This document shows positions 57,031-64,000 of a stretch of 64,000 nucleotides of DNA, in pieces. Each line of letters begins with the position of its first letter. The first letter of the stretch is position 1. This stretch comes from Lineus longissimus (taxonomy: Eukaryota > Nemertea > Pilidiophora > Heteronemertea > Lineidae): assembly GCF_910592395.1 (NCBI RefSeq), contig NC_088311.1, positions 19,534,501 through 19,598,500 of the forward strand, in the 5' to 3' direction. Both the position numbers and the translations under genes were made by a program. Under the pieces are notes generated by a model. That model saw only the letters and a list, made by a program, of their open reading frames with translations. It did no database searches and was not told the origin of the DNA.

Positions 57031-60000
57031 GGGGACTTAGATGGTAAGACTCATTGATCTAAGTGAGTCATTGGTTGAAGCATGTGTCTGGAGAGAGTTG
57101 TTGCATCGCTTATATCAAGTTGACAGTTTATATAATGCATTATAGACTGAAGATGTACAGAGATTTCCTACAGTCTAAGAGGAAATGACTTGAAATAAAG
57201 ATGAGTCTGAGTAACATTGACTGTATTGTGTAGTGCATTCTCTATTGAAGATGTACAAAGCACTATAAAAGTCATAGATTGAAACTAACTTGGGTCAACT
57301 TTAGTTGAATCCATGTCAAGTTGACCGTATTGTGTAATACATTCCACATGTTCTATATGACTGATACACACAGATGTTATGTAATCAGAGAATGAAATAG
57401 ACTTGAGAACATATTGATCAACAGACTGTGTATCATCTTCTCTCAGCCTCTTCATCTTAATTGTCAAAAGATGGACAAAAGTGACAAAAACATTGAGTAG
57501 ATGTCATTACTGGTGAAATTGACAACAAACTCATAAGTTGTCATGAGATATTCACAGTTTAGATTCTCAACGACACTTTTTCAAAGTAGTTTTTATCGTG
57601 ACTATCGCTGACCAGAGCTGTGAATGAGAAAATGAATGACTAATATGATTCAGATTAGATTTCATAACTACATGTAAGTTTGTTTTATTTAGCGATGATA
57701 AAGGCACCATTGGGAGAGGTGGTAGTATAGGGTGTTTGTCTCTCTGGTCTGCAACTTCCACCAGAATTTGCCAAATCATCAAATTTGTTATTTGAATTTT
57801 TCAACAGTTGCCATTTTGGGGCTAGAACACTTCTTCACCAAGACACATCTGTTGAAAAATTAAATTTAAGATAAAGGCTATGAGTTAAGTTTATCTAGGA
57901 AACTTTTCACTGGTTGTATGAAATGGCATATCAGGAGACAAGTTTCCTTGTTTTTTAACAAGTAATCGAAAATTTAGAAGATGACCTACTGAAGACGAAG
58001 TACATTGATTGCAAGCTACCATCAAATATGCTTCCGCCAAAAGTACATGTTGAATTCAGATTTTTGAATACTCAAAATGAATTTTACCAAAACCAATCCC
58101 ACTGTATACGTGGTCGACCACCACTATATCATACGTTCCACCACCTGCCTGCACCGTTGAATTTGAAAAAAATCATTGTCGTTGGAAGGCTGCATTTAAT
58201 TGCTTAGAATTCGTCCAAAATGGGCTATTTTCTACGCAGGAAGTGCATGAAAAACCTGCGCTCACGTCATGGGGGGAATCTTTCATGAGAAATTCTATGT
58301 GGACCGAGTCAGACCTAGTTAACGTGCACTCGGGCAACCCCGAAACCCAGCTGGGCAATTCTTACTCAAATCCAAACACTTTTCTTGGGAAGAGACACCG
58401 CTTTAGAAACCCGCACAAAGATTGTCCCAATATTGAACTGTCCACGATCATCGCATTGATAAGGTCTAAGTAGATCCGTAGAAGGTTACTGTTTCATTGA
58501 GATCGTTTGACATTCGGGAGTCTCTTGGTGCGCTGACCCTCACAAAAATTTACACCTCACGTTTCGTGACAAAAGTATCAAGACAGCCAAAATTAGGAAA
58601 GACTTAACCCTTTTAACCCAACACTTTGATCTTATTACCATTAACGTTTTATTTTTGGTTATCGTTTTCAATATCAGAACGTGTACAGTCAAAGCACATC
58701 ATATATACACAGGCATTTACTGATAACAGCTCGCATTGCTCAACCAGCAATACTCATTTGCATGGGCACACAGACAGCTTTTTGCTCTTAGTTGCTTTTT
58801 ATGATTTTTTGAACCAAAATAATCGATTATCCACAGATTTCCATTTTTTAGAAATCCACGACATCATCCATGACAATGTAGATTAGGACATTAGGTTTGT
58901 GTAGTTGAATTTTCAACTTCATATATCCTACCGTGTTTTTAAGATAGGTTTCGAATAACACACCATTCTGCATTTTCTGTATACAGGACAGAATGGTTGA
59001 AAAAACTTTGCACAGAATCAGAACTTCTCTACAATTTCACCTGTTTGAAATTTAACGAGGAAGAAAATGCTCTCATGATTCCAAAACCAGTAGGGTCCAC
59101 CCTAGGATAGCCATATTGGCACGCAATGAAGATTTTACCTGGTCTGTTAGTCATCTCGCCCGTCAGCCCCTGACTAGGCCATCCTCTAAACAGACTGGAC
59201 CCCCAATGACAAAAGGTGGTGAAAACATATGAACGAATTAAACGAAACTTATTCTCGGAGTAATGTGCACTGAAACGCATATCAGGTCTGGAATGGTTCA
59301 AATTCCATCGTTGCAGGATATTTTTAATCCAGCACCCTCTTTATGCCCAAATAAAAACTACTAGTGAGAATCGCACGATCAGGATTGGCGAAAAGAAAAG
59401 AAGAAAATGTTGTATTTCATTTTGAACTTCAAATAAAATCCAAGTACATGTCTGTATTTCTTCAAAATTGGGGTTTCGAATAACCACTTTCATTTTTGGT
59501 TATATATCTTCATTATTTGTCATTGGAATAGTTATTTTTCAAATATTTATTTTCATTTCACATATATAAGTTAACAGTGCCCTGGGTTACAGTTTAGAAT
59601 ATACAAAATTCAACGTAAAAATCTTTGAATTCAGATTGATTTACTGGAGTGCCCTAAATGATGAGATTGCTTTATACAACGCCATCATCTGACAACTAAT
59701 AGAACTATCATGAGAACCACTCGCTTCGGGAATCATATTACTCACACTAATCAATATAGAGACGACAGTCAATGAACTCGCCACTGGCAATAGGAGGGGT
59801 ACCGAAATTAACCGTCAGAAACGGGGGTGTCCAAGCTTTCGGTTGAACGTTTTCGCACAACACTTGGGTGGGGCACTGTGACAGAATCACACACTCCAAT
59901 CAAAACGATGAATGGCGCATAAAAGGTGAGAGACCCGATGATGACATCATGAATGGCCTAGCACAAAAACCCGGCAATTTTCATTGTCCTGATATTGGTT

Positions 60001-61134
60001 TAACTTTTGAATGCACTCGAAGCAAAATACGCAAAATTCAAAAGTAGGATTCTAATTTTGCGTTTTGGTCACAGAAATACTGCATGATGATTGGAAAAAG
60101 TATTGAATAAATATGATCTGTTACTTTTGTGATAACACGATTTTACATTTCCAGACTTCCTCGTGACAATGGCGCGCGCTGATGCGTTGGCTTTCCCACT
60201 TGAAGGGGTTTGTGCAGATATCAATGTCACAGCAGGTTATTTCTGATGCGTCTGCACAAAAAATTAATCACATCATAAAGCAGACAACATTTCAATTGAA
60301 GCTTCTAAGGCCAAGTAAATTGTACATCAGTTTAGCATCCTGTTTTTTTGAAAGAATTGGCGAGAGAATACCCCAAACGGGCATTGAAATATAATTTCTA
60401 CCAGGGGAAACATTTCTTTGTCGATTTTTGCTCCTAACGCCCTCCTCCAAATGCAGGAATGAAGGGGTTAACCTGCATCTTATATATCACACATCTTTTC
60501 AACTTCTAGAACACATCTGAATTGTGTTACATGTATTGGATGACATATCAAGAAGCCCAAATTATTTGAAGTGTTTGTCCAAATCTCGAAATTATGGGGA
60601 GGGGAGAACCCTATGTATTGACTTACTCAGCCTAACTGGCATGATAGATGCAGTGTGAGCTGTCCCTGTATGATTATAGCCTATGAGGTCGTCGTTGTCA
60701 TGTGGCCGGCCAGACACTTCTGTGACAGGGCTTCAGCAGTAAATCGACTGAGACATGCAAACAATTAGAACTCAAAATAGATCGCCGTGTCAGACGCAAT
60801 CTGGAAGGTGGCGTCTGATATCTGCTCGGATGATCGTGCGGAGGGCGAACCAACATTTTATAATGCGATGTTTGGTTACGTGAATGAGTTGGTTGAATAA
60901 GTTTAGTGGAGATTCTAAAGTACAAACCACAAAAAAAATTATCAGGGTTAAATTTTCGCGGATCCTGTTTAAAAATATTGACTTTCGCCATTTAAATGTA
61001 CCCTTACCCTTAAGTCACTAGAGACGCTTAAAAAATTTCGCATAATATTCTATTTGGCCACGTTTTACCCACAGATAAGAGATCTTTGGTTCATCGCAGT
61101 TATTATCATTGCAGGTTGCAGCAACAAAAATCAC
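57031..61134. other. Non-coding DNA, nothing firmly assigned
   Basis: At 57100-57360 blocks such as GTGTAGTGCATT, GTGTAATACATT and CAAGTTGACCGTATTGTG recall the repeat at 4404. A weak minus-strand exon-like stretch near 59130-59210 (EMTNRP before CCAG/GTAAAA) lacks a good acceptor. Frames at 58243-58473 and 60698-60991 have no motif. Confidence 0.4.
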
Positions 61135-61349
61135 CTGTCTACGGGCCGCTTTTTATTACTTCTGACACCGCACTTGACTGCCAAGCTACCAGTAATTCCA
61201 CAACAAATTATCCCAATGAAAGACATCAAACTAAAATCGATCGAGAAATCAATAGTGTCACCATCAGCATCAAATTCATTGCCGATCCTCGACTCACCAT
61301 AACAAATATCGCTAACTAGCATCAACAATGCTACAAACGCAAGTGGCAT
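61135..61349 (-). CDS. First coding exon of a small secreted or membrane protein
   Basis: An ATG at 61349 (minus strand) starts MPLAFVALLMLVSDICYG, a typical signal peptide with likely cleavage after G18. About 30 acidic residues follow (FDADGDTIDFSIDF), then a hydrophobic stretch LMSFIGIICCGITGSLAV that fits one transmembrane segment, then basic residues (SNKKRPV), as expected at the cytoplasmic face. The frame reaches GACAG followed by GTGATT, a good donor; reading through would stop two codons later. This is the layout of a type I single-pass protein with a short ectodomain, in the style of Shisa- or CYYR1-like proteins, but the cysteine pattern is too small to assign it. Downstream exons (lower coordinates) were not identified. 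A CCAAT box lies about 55 bases upstream of the ATG. Confidence 0.55.
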
Positions 61350-61402
61350 TTTGTGGCACGAGTTATGGGAGTAATTTGATCGTAAATGGTGTAAAATTGG
61401 CG

Positions 61403-61407
61403 ATTGG
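61403..61407 (-). promoter_or_regulatory. CCAAT box upstream of the 61349 start codon
   Basis: The minus strand reads GCTAACCAATCGCC here, 54 bases before the ATG of the signal-peptide exon. The patch has a few CpGs. A consensus TATA box is not seen. Confidence 0.35.
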
Positions 61408-62040
61408 TTAGCGACCGAGAATTGCAGCTATAATGGCAATTTCAAAGACGTTTAACTTTGTGGCTATAGATTACACATTATAAGAAGAGAAGCAGTCATA
61501 ACTGATAATTCAATTCGCTTGTGATCATGGGCATCACACTTAACTTCCTTCAGCAAAGTTTTGCAGCTTTTTTATTCAGAGCTTTTCCCAGTTCTCTATG
61601 CTCACAGCATTGGCATTCCCGACCCCCAGTCAGAAACCCAAGGTGGTGCATGCACACTCCAATTACCTTTGCGAAAGGGTAGGTCATTTTCAGTTGAGAA
61701 CTTGGCTTGAAATTATTGTGGCTATTCTAAGATTATTTTAACCTACAAGTTCCAGATACCGAAAGTCTATAACAGGAAAAGCTATTCATTGCAAGGATAA
61801 AAATACGAAACATGACTCAGGCTTTGTGGTCGTTCTGGCTTGTGAAAAATAGAAATGTCCTTGAAGGTAATCATAGCAATTTTCTGATAATTCCTGAGGT
61901 CTGAAATGAATCATTCGATTTCAAATGACCATGCAACTAGCTAAGTGGTTAGCATCATCAGGCAATATGGTAGCAATCTTTAGATATTTTGTCAGGTGAT
62001 TGAGTTGGTCAGATGTGTTGCCAAGAAAAGCTGTGAAAAT
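61408..62040. other. Upstream region of the 61.3-kb gene
   Basis: No further gene or repeat recognised. GGCAATTTCAAAGACG and TGATCATGGGCATCACAC are unique-looking. Confidence 0.4.
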
Positions 62041-62041
62041 A

Positions 62042-62251
62042 CTCTAGTTTCCCCGATCTAAGACCAAATCATGAATTTTAACAAAATCAACAGAAAAAAG
62101 TCTAAGCCAAAACATGACGTCATGACCTTCGAACTAACTATTGTTGCCAACCCACTGCCTATCCAAATTGAGCGTGTTTGAATGGCATCAAACGATACTT
62201 AGGGTCCTGACTCGAATATTCAGAAATGATCTTAGAGTGGGGAAACTAGAG
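62042..62251 (+). mobile_element. TA-type MITE, family D, copy 3 (best preserved)
   Basis: TA then CTCTAGTTTCCCCGATCTAA at the left; CTTAGAGTGGGGAAACTAGAG then TA at the right, an inverted pair of more than 20 bases with TA flanks. ATGGCATCAAACGATAC and CCAACCCACTG link it to copy 1 at 23964. Length 210 bp. Confidence 0.75.
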
Positions 62252-62360
62252 TATCTCATACATGCCACATTATTCCAGTAAGTCTGACAGAGAGGGCAAC
62301 ACTTGCTCACATATGCCTATGAAAAAAATTGGAAATAAAAAAGCACTTAATCAAAACCCA

Positions 62361-62526
62361 AACGGCTTATTTCCACTACAGCCGGAAACGCGGGATGCCA
62401 CATTGCTTTCACAGGCGTTGGATCAACTTCGACATATATTATTGGCTCATTGACCGTAACTGACCACAAAGCCTGTGAAAGCAGCAAAACTGCAATGGGA
62501 AACTATTGCAGTGGAAACAGGCCTTA
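62361..62526. mobile_element. Inverted-repeat element
   Basis: CGGCTTATTTCCACTACAG and GCTTTCACAGGCG on the left pair with CAAAGCCTGTGAAAGC and TTGCAGTGGAAACAGGCC on the right. About 165 bp, probably a further MITE; target duplication unclear. Confidence 0.5.
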
Positions 62527-62555
62527 CATCACAGCACAGACAGCATGGTACTTAC

Positions 62556-62625
62556 ACATCCTGCCAAAATCCTTCGAAAATGTAACATCTTCCCAATAAC
62601 TCTGTCCTCAGTATCAGCAGCAAAA
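62556..62625 (-). CDS. Small candidate coding exon, minus strand
   Basis: On the minus strand TTGTACATACAG then a 70-base stretch then GTAAGTACC. One frame reads FAADTEDRVIGKMLHFRR then ILAGC, with a single base before the first codon and none after the last. The donor is close to consensus (GATGT then GTAAGTA); the acceptor is weaker in pyrimidines, and a second acceptor (ACTGAGGACAG) lies inside. As it sits upstream of the signal-peptide start at 61349 it would belong to another gene or transcript. No family recognised. Confidence 0.35.
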
Positions 62626-62626
62626 C

Positions 62627-63085
62627 TGTATGTACAAGTCTTTGATCCGACCAGAAGCTAAGGATCAATGCAGCCTAGTCCAAAATGAAATTGAAAATAT
62701 CCCTTGCCTTCCCTGTTGTTGTGAGGAGTGTAGGACATGTAGGACTGTAACTACTTACAAAGTTATGATCTAAATCCACACAATCACATAAATCTTAATT
62801 CAAATTATCTACAAATGCACAGGAACTTTCTCCAAACACACCCAACCTCGAGCATCCCATGTGTCATATAAACATCAAGGACAGCCTCCTTCACTGAGGT
62901 CAGTGTTACATAATCTGCAAACTCCGATTGTCCTTGAAATGAAAATGTCAGATGCAGAGATAATTATCTCCTGATTGCATTCATCATTAGTGCTGATGAC
63001 CACTGCACTGGCATTACAATGCTAAGGACGAGAGAGTCATCAAATTGAACATCCATTAGTGTTTCACTGCAATGCTCAGTTGCAG
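62627..63085. other. Non-coding DNA, nothing assigned
   Basis: No supported gene or repeat; short frames only. Confidence 0.4.
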
Positions 63086-63960
63086 TCCTGCTTTGATACT
63101 CGGGCAGGCTTGCCTTCTCTTGTTTGATACTCCTGACAGTATTGCTATGTCTTGTTTGATACTCCTGACAGTATTGCTATGTCTTGCTTGATACTCCTGC
63201 TGGTATTGCTTTGTCTTCCTTAACACTCCTGGTAGTATTGCTATGTCTTGCTCGATACTCCTCTCAGAATTGCTATGTCTTGCTTGATACTCCAAGCAGT
63301 ATTGCTATGTCTTGCTTGATACTCCTGGCAGAATTGCTAGGTCTTGCTTGATACTTCAAGCAGTATTGCTATGTCTTGCTTGATACTCCTGACAGTATTG
63401 CTATGTCTTGCTTGATACTTCAAGCAGTATTGCTATGTCTTGCTTGATACTCCTGACAGTATTGCTATGTCTTACTTGATACTCTCAACAGTATTGCTAT
63501 GTCTTGCTCGATACCCCTGCTGGTATTGCTATGCCTTGCTTGATACTCCTGACAGTATTGCTATGTCTTGCTCGATACTCCCGACAGTATTGCTATGTCT
63601 TGCTTGATACTCCTGACAGTATTGCTATGTCTTGCTTGATACTCCCAGCAGTATTGCTATGCCTTGCTTGATACTCCTGACAGTATTGCTATGTCTTGCT
63701 TGATACTCTCAACAGTATTGCTATGTCTTGCTTGATACTCCTGACAGTATTGCTACGTCTTACTTGATATTCCTGACAATATTGCTATGCCTTGCTTGAT
63801 ACTCCAGGCAGTATTGTTATGCCTTGCTTGATACTCCGGGCAGTATTGTTATGCCTTGCTTGATACTCCCGGTAGTAGCCTATGTCTTACTTGATACTCC
63901 TGGTAGTATGTCTTGCTTGACACTCCCGGTAGTAGCATATGTCTTGCTTGATACTCCTAG
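63086..63960. repeat. 32-bp minisatellite, about 27 units
   Basis: ATTGCTATGTCTTGCTTGAT then ACTCCTGACAGT repeats with a period of 32 and many single-base variants. Towards the right end units carry CCCGGTAGTAGC and one shortened unit appears. The array ends about 40 bases before the window end. Period 32 is not a multiple of three; a 79-codon minus frame in it (63056-63295) is a by-product. Confidence 0.9.
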
Positions 63961-64000
63961 AACCACCATAACTTCATGCTATTTCCAGCTTGGTAGTCCT

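Noticed and set aside
59029-59301. Exon with EMTNRP before CCAG/GTAAAA on the minus strand
   Set aside because: The only upstream AG has no pyrimidine tract and the frame has no recognisable content.
1-64000. CRISPR array, prophage, operon or bacterial gene content
   Set aside because: The tandem arrays lack repeat-spacer structure, and all coding-like segments are short, splice-bounded pieces typical of animal DNA.

Overview
The window is AT-rich nuclear DNA of an animal, most likely a marine invertebrate (echinoderm, hemichordate, lancelet or lophotrochozoan; the sequence does not let me choose). The reasons are: no operons or long bacterial-type genes; short exon-like islands bounded by GT/AG splice signals and separated by kilobases; tRNA-derived SINEs; the 3' end of a non-LTR retrotransposon; many small non-autonomous DNA transposons (MITEs) with TA or TTAA target sites; and many minisatellites. 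I see no rRNA, intact tRNA gene, CRISPR array, phage or virus genome, and no complete gene that I can name.

Layout. 1-7 kb: a well-supported internal exon on the minus strand (1772-1883), a decayed second copy of its 5' part (2003-2054), a possible TATA box (about 3.92 kb) and a GC-rich exon candidate (6051-6149). All are minus strand and could belong to one gene. 10.1-10.8 kb: the longest non-repetitive reading frame (225 codons, function unknown). 12-34 kb: intron-like or intergenic DNA with MITEs of five families, a 19-bp minisatellite, a 133-bp tandem repeat and a near-perfect 62-bp palindrome. 34.9-36.5 kb: a dense repeat cluster of a decayed LINE 3' end, a SINE tail and two minisatellites of 54 and 51 bp. 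37-53 kb: more MITEs, segmental tandem duplications and a SINE cluster near 51.5-52.6 kb. 53.4-54 kb: a 72-bp minisatellite. 54.2-56 kb: two minus-strand exon candidates whose splice phases match. 56-57 kb: three diverged ~360-bp tandem units. 61.1-61.4 kb: a convincing first coding exon on the minus strand with a signal peptide and a second membrane segment, preceded by a CCAAT box. 62.5 kb: another small minus-strand exon candidate. 63.1-64 kb: a 32-bp minisatellite of about 27 units reaching almost to the window end.

All better-supported exons lie on the minus strand, so the window probably covers introns and flanks of at least two minus-strand genes. The rest is mobile-element relics and tandem arrays. 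Function is not assigned where I could not recognise a family. I did not find a clear novel molecular system. The items most worth testing are the 61.3-kb membrane-protein exon, the phase-matched exon pair at 54-56 kb, the 225-codon frame at 10.1 kb, and the arrays whose periods are multiples of three.
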